Shown: positions 18,571 through 27,084, counted from the stretch's first letter. The stretch: 64,000 nucleotides of DNA from Chryseobacterium sp. ERMR1:04 (GCF_001297705.1 NZ_LIRF01000005.1:496001-560000), one strand, 5' to 3'. Numbers and translations are program-made. Notes: generated by a model not told the origin, from the letters alone.

Positions 18571-18616
18571 ATACACCCAGCAGCTAAAAATATTTTACAA
18601 AAAAAATGCAAAATGT

Positions 18617-18647
18617 TTTGCTGGAATCAAAAAAGTTTATATCTTTG
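18617..18647 (+). promoter_or_regulatory. Bacteroidota-type promoter of tRNA-Ser
   Basis: TTTG at 18617-18620 and TATCTTTG at 18640-18647, separated by 19 bases, match the -33/-7 consensus (TTTG, TAnnTTTG) very well. The tRNA begins 35 bases after the -7 box. Confidence 0.75.
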
Positions 18648-18681
18648 CACCACTGAAAACAACGATACAATCGGAGTTTAA

Positions 18682-18766
18682 GGAGAGATGGCAGAGTGGT
18701 CGATTGCGATAGTCTTGAAAACTATTGACTGTAACAGGTCCGGGGGTTCGAATCCCTCTCTCTCCG
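18682..18766 (+). tRNA. tRNA-Ser (anticodon UGA)
   Basis: The acceptor arms GGAGAGA (18682-18688) and TCTCTCC (18759-18765) pair fully, with G as discriminator. The T arm GGGGG-TTCGAAT-CCCTC and an anticodon loop reading C-T-TGA-A-A-A are clear, and the long variable arm is typical of serine tRNAs. CCA is not encoded (GCA follows). A tyrosine recombinase gene begins 270 bases downstream, which makes this tRNA the probable insertion target of the element to the right. Confidence 0.95.
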
Positions 18767-18768
18767 CA
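18746..18768. other. Putative left attachment site (attL) at the tRNA-Ser 3' end
   Basis: Tyrosine-recombinase elements often insert in the 3' end of tRNA genes and restore it. The T loop and acceptor strand here are the natural core. This is inference from position: the right-hand copy would lie beyond the window and no second copy was found inside it. Confidence 0.4.
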
Positions 18769-18810
18769 ACAATACGAAAGAAGAATCTCTTCAAGCGTGG
18801 AAAAGCTAAT

Positions 18811-18846
18811 AAAGCCTGCAATTTTTAAAAATTGCAGGCTTTTCTT
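18811..18846 (+). terminator. Intrinsic terminator after tRNA-Ser
   Basis: This is a perfect 32-bp palindrome with 16-base arms (aaagcctgcaattttt at 18811-18826 and its complement at 18827-18842), followed by T-rich sequence. Confidence 0.8.
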
Positions 18847-18900
18847 TTATCCATGAAATAGTCTAAATTTTCAAAAAGACTCATAATTTATATGGCAGAA

Positions 18901-18936
18901 TCGTGGCACTTTTTTTTTTCAATAAAAATGCCACGA
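18901..18936. promoter_or_regulatory. Inverted repeat between the att site and integrase
   Basis: Perfect 8-base arms tcgtggca (18901-18908) and tgccacga (18929-18936) surround a T-rich 20-base loop, about 100 bases before the integrase gene. It could be an integrase arm site, an insulating terminator or an integrase-gene leader. I know of no direct proof for any of these. Confidence 0.4.
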
Positions 18937-19037
18937 GAAATCATTTAACTTACTGTAAATCAACTTGTAGCATACTGCTACGACTTGCTTCAAGAATGTT
19001 TTAGTTCTACATTTATTAACCTAAAAAATGTTGAATT

Positions 19038-20303
19038 ATGTTAGAAAAAAGCTATGGGCTAAATTTCTTTTTGAAAAGCCCTAAAAAGAAAAGTACAACT
19101 TCCAGATATATCTATCTGAGAGTTACAGTTGATGGAATTCCTAAAGAAACTTCAACAAAGCGAAATTGGGACGCACGAAGATGGGATCAGGATGCTGGCC
19201 GAGCCATAGGTACCAAAGAAGATGCTCGTACACTTAACTTCTTCCTTGAAGCATTAATAACGAAGATTAGTCAATTTAAAACGGACTTAATCAATGCAGG
19301 AAAAACCATTACGACCGATGAAATTTTGGATTTTGTGAAAGGAAAAACAGTTTCGAAATCCAAAGTGCTTGAGGAGTTTCAGGCGCATAATGATGAAATG
19401 CATGAATTGGTAGAGAAGAAAGAATTTGCAAAAGGAACTCACACTCGATATGTGACAGCTCGCTCCCACGTACAGGAGTTTATACTTTATAAATATAAGA
19501 AGGATGATCTTGAATTTAGGGAGCTCAACTATGAATTTGTGACCGACTATGAATTTTATTTAAAGACAGTGAGAAACTGTTCACATAATACTACTTTAAA
19601 ATATATATCTAATTTTAAAAAAATCGTACTGAGAGCAGTTGCTAAGGAAATTATACCTAAAGATCCTTTTGCCCTATTTAAGGGCAAAAAGATTAAGATC
19701 AAAAAGTATCCATTAACTAGAGTAGAATTGGACTTGATCGAAAATAAGCACTTTACAAGCGAAAGACTAGCTACGATAAGAGATATATTTATTTTCCAAT
19801 GTTACACTGGGCTTGCATACATCGATGTTTTTCAATTAAAAAATGAAGATATTAAGCAAGGAGTTGACGGGAAGTTATGGATTATGAGCCGGAGGCAAAA
19901 AACAAAATCTAACACGGATATACCACTGCTGCCAAAAGCTATCGAGATTATGGAAAAGTACAAGAATCATCCTGTCTGTATAGAACGAGGATCGGTTCTG
20001 CCGGTGAGATCGAACCAGAAAATGAATGCATACCTTAGCGAAGTGGCAGAGTTAAGTAAAGTTTACAGTACTCTTAACACTCATAAGGCCAGGCGTACAT
20101 TTGCTAGTACTATTACGCTTAATAACGGCGTCAGCCTGCATGTGGTTAAGGAAATGTTGGGGCATCATTCGATCAAGCAGACGGAGGAATATGCAATTAC
20201 GGAGCAGGAATCAATTAACAAGGAAATGACACAATTGAGAGAGCGCCTATTTGAAGGACATGAGCAGAGAAATAATCATTCTCAACAATCGATAAATCAA
20301 TAA
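19038..20303 (+). CDS. Tyrosine recombinase (ICE integrase)
   Basis: This 421-residue protein has an N-terminal arm-binding domain (about 1-95), a SAM-like core-binding domain (about 105-205, with THTRYVTAR) and a C-terminal catalytic domain. The HxxR motif is His349-Lys-Ala-Arg352, followed by LGHH (His376-His377) and the nucleophile Tyr385 in EEYAI. The usual first catalytic Arg is Ala260 (TGLAYID), a substitution seen in several Bacteroidota integrases, CTnDOT IntDOT also lacking that Arg. It integrates and excises the ICE, almost certainly at the tRNA-Ser next to it. Confidence 0.93.
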   Translation: MLEKSYGLNFFLKSPKKKSTTSRYIYLRVTVDGIPKETSTKRNWDARRWDQDAGRAIGTKEDARTLNFFLEALITKISQFKTDLINAGKTITTDEILDFVKGKTVSKSKVLEEFQAHNDEMHELVEKKEFAKGTHTRYVTARSHVQEFILYKYKKDDLEFRELNYEFVTDYEFYLKTVRNCSHNTTLKYISNFKKIVLRAVAKEIIPKDPFALFKGKKIKIKKYPLTRVELDLIENKHFTSERLATIRDIFIFQCYTGLAYIDVFQLKNEDIKQGVDGKLWIMSRRQKTKSNTDIPLLPKAIEIMEKYKNHPVCIERGSVLPVRSNQKMNAYLSEVAELSKVYSTLNTHKARRTFASTITLNNGVSLHVVKEMLGHHSIKQTEEYAITEQESINKEMTQLRERLFEGHEQRNNHSQQSINQ

Positions 20304-20334
20304 ACCGAAAAAAGCACTTCGGAATATATGGATT

Positions 20335-20628
20335 TTAAATATTTAGGAACTCTACAGTGCTGCGGTATCCTGGGTGATATGATGGGCTATATTTTATATA
20401 GCCCAAATCCTGAAGTTGTTTAAAATATCGATGATAGGTTGTGAGGGTGTATATGTGTGATAATTCAATTAATTTACTTCGGCTTACATGTACTATTTTG
20501 TTTTCCTTTTGAAGATATGCAAGTTGAACGAGGGATAACAATAGTGATAGATGCCAGACATTCAGCCTAGCATCCTTGCTTGCCTTCTTTAAAAAGGTTA
20601 ACCAATGATCAGCACTACTTGTTTCCAT
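20335..20628 (-). CDS. Small winged-helix-like protein of ICEs
   Basis: This protein has 97 residues counted from the ATG at 20628 (a TTG two codons upstream is less likely). It is predicted all-helical, then a hairpin: SRSKLIELSHIYTLTTYHRYFKQLQDLGYIKY has the look of a winged helix-turn-helix with a recognition helix. Such proteins accompany excisionase-like genes at the integrase end of Bacteroidota conjugative elements. The start overlaps the stop of the upstream HTH gene by 14 bases, suggesting translational coupling. A DNA-binding role is inferred. Confidence 0.6.
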   Translation of the reverse strand: METSSADHWLTFLKKASKDARLNVWHLSLLLSLVQLAYLQKENKIVHVSRSKLIELSHIYTLTTYHRYFKQLQDLGYIKYSPSYHPGYRSTVEFLNI

Positions 20629-20887
20629 CTCCAAATAGTTTTAATAAATCTGTTCTACTGTAATAGTATGAACCCATAACCTTTCTGAAACGTATCTTCC
20701 CTGTAATTCGGATGTTTTGAAGTGTCGCAGGCGAGATATTCATTATTTCTCTGATTGATTTACTTCTAAGCCACTCTTGCTGTTCTATATTTGGCTTATG
20801 TTTTATTTTTTTGTCTATAAGTTTTTCGATGTCATTTAAAAGTAGCATTCTTAGCTGGCGAAGATCATCGTGTGTAATGTTTTCCAT
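20615..20887 (-). CDS. HTH excisionase-like DNA-binding protein
   Basis: This 90-residue protein has an N-terminal helix of about 35 residues and a C-terminal MerR/HTH_17-type domain (about 40-85, with SIREIMNISPATLQNIRITGKIRFRKV cut short here as SIREIMNIS and the wing YYYSRTDLLKLF). Proteins of this type act as recombination directionality factors or regulators of excision in CTnDOT-like elements. It is transcribed away from the integrase gene. A perfect 7-bp inverted repeat 10 bases before its start may be its own operator. Confidence 0.75.
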   Translation of the reverse strand: MENITHDDLRQLRMLLLNDIEKLIDKKIKHKPNIEQQEWLRSKSIREIMNISPATLQNIRITGKIRFRKVMGSYYYSRTDLLKLFGDGNK

Positions 20888-20896
20888 TTTATTGTT

Positions 20897-20913
20897 ATTT
20901 ACGGTTCGTAAAT
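20897..20913. promoter_or_regulatory. Candidate operator upstream of the HTH gene
   Basis: Perfect inverted repeat atttacg-gtt-cgtaaat, centred 18 bases before the start of the HTH gene, over the place where its transcript should begin. Confidence 0.4.
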
Positions 20914-21158
20914 GTAATAGGCGATGAATGTTCGCGATTTAATTTGGCAGTTTGTGGCTTTAATTAGCTGTGAATGGCTGCAAATGAGGAAAGACTTAGA
21001 GGTTTAGAATCAAGAAGAGGGAGATATCAAGGTGTATTATCAAACGGCAGATAAACAAGAACACGAGACTATTTAAAAGAATATTTTATATTAAATTTCC
21101 TTCAATATATATAATGGTGTAAACAGGAGAGAGGAATTTAGTAATTCCAGAACTTTAA

Positions 21159-21166
21159 TATCTTTG
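21159..21166 (+). promoter_or_regulatory. Candidate -7 box (TATCTTTG) for an almost leaderless transcript
   Basis: TATCTTTG matches TAnnTTTG and ends only 4 bases before the ATG at 21171, so transcription would begin at or near the start codon. A TTTAG at about 21137-21141 is a weak -33 match. Confidence 0.4.
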
Positions 21167-21170
21167 TGAT

Positions 21171-21380
21171 ATGACAATATCAGAACTTGAGATTTGGTTT
21201 GAAGAGGCACGTCGACCAGAGATGCCAATAATGCTGAACAATGCTACAAGGGTTAATGACTACGAGAAATTTCTAGATAACCATTTCTCTCCGCTTAAAG
21301 CTAATCCTGATACGAAAATTAATCTGCCATTGCTTATTAGATTGAAGCAGATGAAGCTTCTAATTGAATCTAATATGTAA
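21171..21380 (+). CDS. Small DUF6965-like protein
   Basis: This 69-residue protein (starts MTISELEIWFEE, contains RPEMPIMLNNATRVND and LPLLIRLKQMKLLIE) resembles the short DUF6965 family common in Bacteroidota genomes and mobile elements; I match it from memory of the motif. No enzymatic residues or membrane segment are present. It is likely a small helical protein of unknown role. A good -7 box lies immediately before its start codon. Confidence 0.6.
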   Translation: MTISELEIWFEEARRPEMPIMLNNATRVNDYEKFLDNHFSPLKANPDTKINLPLLIRLKQMKLLIESNM

Positions 21381-21405
21381 TGCAAAATGCACTAGCACAA
21401 ATGAA

Positions 21406-21790
21406 TTAATTGGTTGTATGCTGTTTAGCATCTTTTAAGACAAAATCTAGAATGATAGAATCACCCTGGACAAGGTCGATAGCCTTAGTGGAATTAAGTT
21501 GATACCCAATGTATGTTGCACGAAGAATATGTTTACCAGGTGATAACTCAATATGATATTTACCATTCTTATCTGTGCTTGTTAAAAATGTGGTGTCAGT
21601 AGATTTTATTGCTGAGCCTGGTAATGTTCTATTATTTTTATCTGTATCGTAAACCGTTCCGATGACTACTACTTTATCACTTTTAGTTTTTAATATAGTT
21701 TGAGTATAACTGCCATTTTGTTGTACTAGACAGCCTAATAAAGAAATTGTAATCGTTGAAAAAAATAAGTGTTATTATTTGCTTTTGCAT
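21406..21790 (-). pseudogene. Frameshifted lipoprotein with carboxypeptidase-regulatory-like domain
   Basis: From the ATG at 21790 the minus strand reads MQKQIITLIF and then loses frame at a run of seven A/T (21759-21765). Removing one base restores a 127-codon gene: a signal peptide with a lipobox (ISLLGC), then one CarboxypepD_reg-like beta-sandwich with VVVIGTVYDTD, TDKNGKYHIELSPGKH and ATYIGYQ. The length of 385 bases equals 128 codons plus one, consistent with a single insertion. It is either a real inactivation or a homopolymer sequencing error. An intact copy would be an outer-membrane-anchored lipoprotein of unknown role. Confidence 0.7.
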
Positions 21791-21951
21791 AGGATTTATT
21801 TTAACACAATAATAGACTTCCTTATCAAAGCTACCATTTTGAGGCTTTCCATGCCTTAAAAATTGTTTATCGGCAAATGATTCGTCATTAGTACTTGGTT
21901 TAATAACGAATCATAAGCGGAGATTTTATATATAAGGTGAAGTAAACGACT

Positions 21952-22256
21952 TAATGCGGTATAACATCGAAAGCTCTATATTGCTTAGCTGAATCCTATA
22001 GTGGTCTGATCCATATTCATAAACAAAGAACGGTCCACAACAATGTCTGCGGAAGCGTCTCCCAAAATATTGAAGTGTAGTCCCCGTCGAGGAAACCTTC
22101 TTTAGACACATTTTTTGGTAGCCTCCATGCTTTTGATAACATTAATAGATCTTCATGTTTTAAATAAAGCATCAAATAAATAGCATATTCATCTTTAACC
22201 TTGTCATCATAAAAAGCGTAAATGAAATCTATCGTGAATTTACTATTTGTTAACAA
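21952..22256 (-). pseudogene. Degraded 3' tandem copy of the neighbouring secreted-protein gene
   Basis: This stretch repeats the C-terminal 105 or so codons of the 22280-22816 gene (IDFIYAFYDDK, AIYLMLYLKHEDLLMLSK, PKNVSKE, VYEYGSDHYR, QLSNIELS). It has at least two single-base losses, in an A run near 22021 and a C run near 22068, that break the frame. The 5' part with the signal peptide is missing. It is a remnant of a tandem duplication and should not give a functional protein. Confidence 0.8.
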
Positions 22257-22279
22257 GGTCTTATTAAAAAATGAGATAA

Positions 22280-22816
22280 CTATTTAATCCCATATAACCT
22301 CGAAAGTTCTATATTACTTAGCTGAACCCTATAGTGGTCTGATCCATATTCATAAACAAAAGAACGGCCCACAACAATTTCTGCAGAAGCATTTCCCCAA
22401 AATAGTGAAGTGTAGTCCCTTCCGAGGAAATCTTCTTTGGACACATTTTTTGGGAATCCCCATTCTTTTGATAACATTAGTAGATCTTCATGTTTTAAAT
22501 AAAGCATCAAATAAATAGCAAATTCATCTTTAATCTTGTCATCATAAAATGCGTAAATGAAATCAATAGGTTTGCCAAAAAAAGTAAACTGTTCCTCAGA
22601 ATTCTTTTTGACCATGTTGAAAAGTAAATGATCCATAGGATGATTTATCCTTTCTATAATAGTCAATGGTGCAACTTTTTTAAAATGAGATTCAATAAAG
22701 CCAATAGCTTCTTTATTATTAATAAATAATTTAGATAGTTCCATTTTTTTTGGTGCGCTTTGAGCGATTGCTACGAAGCTAAAATAATTTAAAAATATAA
22801 ATAAATAATATCTCAT
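22280..22816 (-). CDS. Secreted protein of unknown function
   Basis: This 178-residue protein has an N-terminal signal peptide (hydrophobic residues 2-18, IAQSAP cleavage area). The mature protein is mixed alpha/beta with a conserved-looking block IDFIYAFYDDKIKDEFAIY (about residues 103-121) and a C-terminal VYEYGSDHYR. I recognise no family. It lies 5 bases downstream of the 442-residue lipoprotein gene, so the two are probably co-transcribed. A broken copy of its 3' half follows directly, which points to recent duplication and loss in this block. Confidence 0.65.
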   Translation of the reverse strand: MRYYLFIFLNYFSFVAIAQSAPKKMELSKLFINNKEAIGFIESHFKKVAPLTIIERINHPMDHLLFNMVKKNSEEQFTFFGKPIDFIYAFYDDKIKDEFAIYLMLYLKHEDLLMLSKEWGFPKNVSKEDFLGRDYTSLFWGNASAEIVVGRSFVYEYGSDHYRVQLSNIELSRLYGIK

Positions 22817-22821
22817 TTTTA

Positions 22822-24150
22822 TTAATCGCAGTCTAAAGGATTGGTAATATAGCTTCTTTTTTCATCATTAAAAATAATGTTTGGACTATTTGTTCCATTA
22901 AAACCAGCTGTTCCCTGATTTGCAGCTACTGTTGCATTTAAAGTATTGATAAAAAATGTCCGCACTGAGGCCTCCATTGGAAAAGCGTCATGTGCAAATT
23001 TTTTATAAGTTAATTCTCTTGCTAACTGTACAGCTAGAGCTGCCCTATTTGCTGCTAGACCAGGAGTTAAATCGTGTGTTGTGTTGTCAAAAACATTAGT
23101 ATAGTAGGTAGGGAATCCAATAACAACATGGCTCATAGGTACATCTAATTCAGTACTTGAGGATCCATCAAGATTCGTCCAAACCCATTTAAGTTTAATA
23201 TTATTTACACCAGCCTCCTGCCAATTAGCTGTAGTAGTTTTTACAAAGGTGAAGGTTTCACAGTCAGTGTGCTTGTTAGCCTCTGTATCAGCTGGTGGAG
23301 TTGTGCCGCCACTACCGCCACCTCCAATACCTGTGTAACCTCCATCAAATACGCCACCACCACCAGGTCCGGCACTTCCTGGTACACAATTAATTACATC
23401 TAGCGAATAAGAATATATCCATGTACATGTGGTTCCAAGTTCAGGCATGCCTTGAATACTTGCACAACTTTCATAATAAACATCATATGTCTGTATGTCG
23501 CAGTCGTCATTAGTATTATAAAGCATGAGCTTGTCTTCAGAACCTGTACCAAGTGAACGTCTTGACTCTTTCAATTGTAATAATTGATTTTGGCTAAGGG
23601 CAGATTTTGTTAAGCTTTTGACGATCTTGCCAGAGCTTATAGTATATCCATTTTCAAACTTGCCTGAAAAATTGTAATATGAAAGCATCCCCGTAAAAGA
23701 TCCAAAATCTTTGTAGTGCACTTCACTTATCTTTTGCGGATTGTCACTTTTTAGCATCATGTAGGCTCCAGTAACTGTTTTGCTTCCTGATAAATTAAAA
23801 AGTATTAATTTGATATTTGTTTTGGCTAAAATTTTGTCTTTTTCAGCATCTGTCTGTGCTCCATTGGCAATAACGACTTTAGTTGGGTTGCTGAAGCTGA
23901 TCTCCGTAACATTGTAACCATCCACCGAGGATGTTTGAGCAGTTCCCCAGTCGGGTATATATGCAGTAAATATATTACTGTTTGCATTTTGACCTTTAGA
24001 TTGCTGATCATACCAGCTTTTGAGCTGGGAGATGGTTAATTCAGATGGTTCTAGTTTTTCGTTTTTTTTACAAGAGATTGTAAAAATTAACATTCCAAAG
24101 AGGAGTATACTTACCGCTCGCGTTAGTTTTAGTTGATTGAGGTTCATCAT
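22822..24150 (-). CDS. Lipoprotein with a glycine-rich hinge, function unknown
   Basis: This 442-residue protein has a signal peptide and lipobox ending FTISC (Cys27), then charged residues KKNEK, typical of a surface or periplasmic lipoprotein. An N-terminal domain (about 40-225) is followed by a glycine/proline hinge (about 255-290, with PGGGG and GGGGSGG) and a C-terminal domain of about 150 residues with paired cysteines. No enzymatic motif is recognised. It heads a two-gene unit with the 178-residue secreted protein. The layout (lipoprotein plus small secreted partner, with a decaying duplicate) recalls exported effector or adhesin loci, but that is speculation. Confidence 0.65.
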   Translation of the reverse strand: MMNLNQLKLTRAVSILLFGMLIFTISCKKNEKLEPSELTISQLKSWYDQQSKGQNANSNIFTAYIPDWGTAQTSSVDGYNVTEISFSNPTKVVIANGAQTDAEKDKILAKTNIKLILFNLSGSKTVTGAYMMLKSDNPQKISEVHYKDFGSFTGMLSYYNFSGKFENGYTISSGKIVKSLTKSALSQNQLLQLKESRRSLGTGSEDKLMLYNTNDDCDIQTYDVYYESCASIQGMPELGTTCTWIYSYSLDVINCVPGSAGPGGGGVFDGGYTGIGGGGSGGTTPPADTEANKHTDCETFTFVKTTTANWQEAGVNNIKLKWVWTNLDGSSSTELDVPMSHVVIGFPTYYTNVFDNTTHDLTPGLAANRAALAVQLARELTYKKFAHDAFPMEASVRTFFINTLNATVAANQGTAGFNGTNSPNIIFNDEKRSYITNPLDCD

Positions 24151-24386
24151 GTAGATGTTGAAAGTGAAAATTTATAAAAGTTAATTAATCAGGTATTTAC
24201 TGATTGAACAGCATCTAAATTCCTAAGTATTTTTTAATAATTCAAATAGGTACAAGCCATATTACACGAATTGGTTACTTTCTCGGACGTATTGTCCTTC
24301 TGCAAGGACTAAACTATAAAATGTCAATAGATACGATAAGATGGACATTGAAATTAGGGGTGATTTATTAGAAGCTTAGTGCGAAG

Positions 24387-25127
24387 CTATATTGCAATTG
24401 TTCTTTTTGTAATGAAAGTTCTGTCTTTTAAAAATTTTCGAAATGCTTGAGTGTGACTTGCAGCTATAGGAATGATAAGATTATTTGCCATTTTTACGGT
24501 ATCAATTTCAACGCTCTGAATGTGATTGGTATTGATAATAAATGACTTGTGTATTTTCATAAAATCAGGAAATTCCTGCAAGGATTCCTGCATTTCTTTT
24601 AGGGAATGATAGCCGATTGTTGCCTGAGAAGAAGTATAAACAGTTACATAATTTTTTGCAGCCTCTACAGCAATTATTGTGTCCACATTAATTTGATTAA
24701 AAGTGTTTTTGTTGGGCCCCTTTAAATAAAATAGTTTTGAAGCATCTCTGGACTTCTGCTCCTGGTAAAATTCACGTATCATGTGGTTAATGACGGTGAA
24801 AAAACGAAGTTCATTAAATGGTTTGAGTAAAAACTGATCAGCATGGACCTGAAAAGCTTTGATTGCATATTTTGAGTGCGCTGTTACAATAATTACATGT
24901 TTTGCCTGTTGTCTAACGATCGGAATTAAATCCAGACCGGAAATGCTACCAATTTCAATATCTAAAAACAGGAAATCAATGCTTTGGTTTTTATCCATTG
25001 ATTCTAGAGCCAATATTGGATTTTGAAACGCAGCTACCAGTTGCAGGTTAAAAGACATTTCGATTAATTGAGTCAGGTATTCTATTGATTTTACATCATC
25101 ATCAATGATTACACACTTGTATTTCAT
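24387..25127 (-). CDS. LytTR-family response regulator
   Basis: This 246-residue protein has an N-terminal receiver domain (acidic pocket Asp9/Asp10, phosphoacceptor Asp56 in FLFLDIE, conserved Lys in LLKPF near 107) and a C-terminal LytTR DNA-binding domain (about 140-240, with VEAAKNYVTVYT and FMKIHKSFIIN). Such regulators normally pair with a membrane histidine kinase of the LytS type; none is encoded nearby. Here it sits inside the ICE, 720 bases from rteC and pointing away from it. By analogy with RteA/RteB upstream of rteC in CTnDOT it could control transfer, but this is inference. Confidence 0.9.
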   Translation of the reverse strand: MKYKCVIIDDDVKSIEYLTQLIEMSFNLQLVAAFQNPILALESMDKNQSIDFLFLDIEIGSISGLDLIPIVRQQAKHVIIVTAHSKYAIKAFQVHADQFLLKPFNELRFFTVINHMIREFYQEQKSRDASKLFYLKGPNKNTFNQINVDTIIAVEAAKNYVTVYTSSQATIGYHSLKEMQESLQEFPDFMKIHKSFIINTNHIQSVEIDTVKMANNLIIPIAASHTQAFRKFLKDRTFITKRTIAI

Positions 25128-25848
25128 AATTATTATTCTAAGTACAGATGCGAGTGCATTTAAAACATACGCAGGTAAATTCTAAAATATTGTCAATCAG
25201 GGATGATCAGGATGTTGGGACAAACATATTAATAATTCTATTAATTATCATATATATTAATACACAAATTTATTTATGGCGAAGACAGGTACCATGCATT
25301 TATTTATTACAGCTGTGGACATCCTATACTTCATTAAAATAAACGTTGATTTAAGCTTATGACTTTGTTTCCTTGTTTATTGATGTGATATGCATTCTCA
25401 AGAATGGTAAAGTTTGCTTTTACTTAAATGATAAATATTTTTGATTCCATTAGATTAAAATAAGAAAGAAACTATTGAGATAAATTTGGTTTTTGTAGCA
25501 TTATGGATGAAAATGTCTATAATACAGTAGAAGGTATACATTTTTACAATTTTTGTTTGTGCATATTTTCGACTTTTATACTCTAAAATGTTTTCAAATA
25601 AAGCGTACGGCCGCTGTAATCTTATTTGATCTTGTAACTAACACTATGTGCTACACAAATTAGATTTACAAGGTGAGTATATATTGATAAAAAAAGTAAA
25701 CATAAAACGGTAGCGAGATAATTGTGAAAAATAACTTGTGATTATTTTTTATATCTCTGTAACGAGAGTTAATTGTGAAAAATTATTAAGTTGCTGATTA
25801 AAAAGGCATCCTTGTAGGATGTAATCATTAACTAAATCCCAAATAACC
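25128..25848. other. 721-bp gene-free region upstream of rteC with a long direct repeat
   Basis: No credible gene was found; a 64-codon frame at 25148 lacks family features. The 14-base sequence taattgtgaaaaat occurs at 25719-25732 and 25770-25783, exactly 51 bases apart, each preceded by cgaga. A small catcc/ggatg hairpin lies at 25806-25820, just before the rteC start. This looks like the regulatory region of rteC. Confidence 0.5.
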
Positions 25849-26697
25849 ATGAAAGCTTTTTACAAAACCATTCAGGAAAGAATCAAAGATGCTGAACAGC
25901 AGGTCAGTTTGGATTCTGAAAATGCCATTGAAGAATCAAGAAGAATGGCCATTTTATTAAAGGAACTGCTAAATGAGTTACGAACGCGCGTTTTAACAGT
26001 CGGATTTCAGGACGAAAATGAGGAAATAGATTTTTTTAGGAAAATCAAGCCTGAGGTTCAGGGGAAACTGCTGTACTATAATAAGGTGTTCCGTATTGAA
26101 ACTGGGCGGCCTGTTAATTTTGGCACCATGTATCAAACTTATTTTTTGACCCAATTGCATCGATTGGAGGAAAATTTCAAGGAACATATTTCCAATTCTG
26201 AATTTTATAGATATTATCGATCCGATAGTAGGGAGCGGGATAATTCTTATTTTACTCGTGGGAAAATGGATTTTAACACTGGCCTGCAGAGTCACTTTTT
26301 TGAATCAGATCCACTTTTTTCAACATACTATGATTATAAAGTATCTCGTATTATTGAAACCGATTTGCTTTATCAGTACCTTCTGATGCGTACTAGTAAC
26401 GATCTTGAAAATACGCGGGTTTTACTATCTGATTTTGGGAACGAATCGGTTAACTGGACGGATTCCAAGAATGCACTGATTGAACTTATTTATGCACTAT
26501 ATGCTACGGAATGTATTGGGAATGGTAACATAGGTATTAGAAAGGTTGCCTTGGCATTTCAAAGTCTTTTTAACATTCAGCTTGGCGATGTTCATCATGC
26601 CTTCCATCGGATGAAATACAGGTCAGGAAGCCGCAGTATCTTTTTGGAACGTATGAAATCTTCTTTAGAGCAATATATGGACAAGGAATTTATGTAA
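25849..26697 (+). CDS. rteC: RteC-family transfer regulator
   Basis: This 282-residue protein has the RteC-family layout: a helical N-terminal domain (MKAFYKTIQERIKDAEQQ, LLKELLNELRTRVL) and a C-terminal winged-helix-like domain (about 180-282, with ALIELIYALYATECIGNGN and FLERMKSSLEQYM). In CTnDOT, RteC activates the excision operon after induction through RteA/RteB. Here the neighbours are an orphan LytTR regulator instead of RteA/B. It is cytoplasmic and DNA-binding. The upstream 51-bp-spaced direct repeat is a candidate control site. Confidence 0.9.
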   Translation: MKAFYKTIQERIKDAEQQVSLDSENAIEESRRMAILLKELLNELRTRVLTVGFQDENEEIDFFRKIKPEVQGKLLYYNKVFRIETGRPVNFGTMYQTYFLTQLHRLEENFKEHISNSEFYRYYRSDSRERDNSYFTRGKMDFNTGLQSHFFESDPLFSTYYDYKVSRIIETDLLYQYLLMRTSNDLENTRVLLSDFGNESVNWTDSKNALIELIYALYATECIGNGNIGIRKVALAFQSLFNIQLGDVHHAFHRMKYRSGSRSIFLERMKSSLEQYMDKEFM

Positions 26698-27084
26698 TTT
26701 TTTTGATTACAAATCACCTAGACTCAATAGTAAAGGCAGCTGTGCCTGTTGATTGATTATTGAAACTGCCTTTATTATCTGCTCTACAACTCTCTTTCTT
26801 TTATCGCATTTACCCATGCGCTGCCCATTGGCATGTTATCATTTTTTTATGCTTCTTTAGTTATACTTCCAATTCTGGGGGAGAATTTAGTGCTTTTTCT
26901 TTGAAAACAAATTTCTCCGGCAATAGAATTACTCATCGCGGATAGTTCACTGCCCATATTCTTTTCAAAAAAACTTGGCAGAAAATGCAATACACTCTGC
27001 TCAATTTTGTATGGCATCACCCTGATACTGTAAGGAGGGGTTGCGGGTTTATAAAGAGAGTACAAACGAAAAAAATTAAGAGCC
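26698..27084. other. 387-bp gene-free region between rteC and the HTH gene
   Basis: Short frames exist on both strands (26760 on +, 26847-27098 on -), but neither has recognisable features or a good start. A ggcagctgtgcc palindrome (about 26735-26746) lies shortly after rteC. Nothing else can be supported. Confidence 0.35.

Noticed and set aside
25148..25342. 64-codon gene upstream of the LytTR regulator, possibly a histidine-kinase remnant
   Set aside because: No kinase motif or consistent homology by eye; A/T-rich chance frame.
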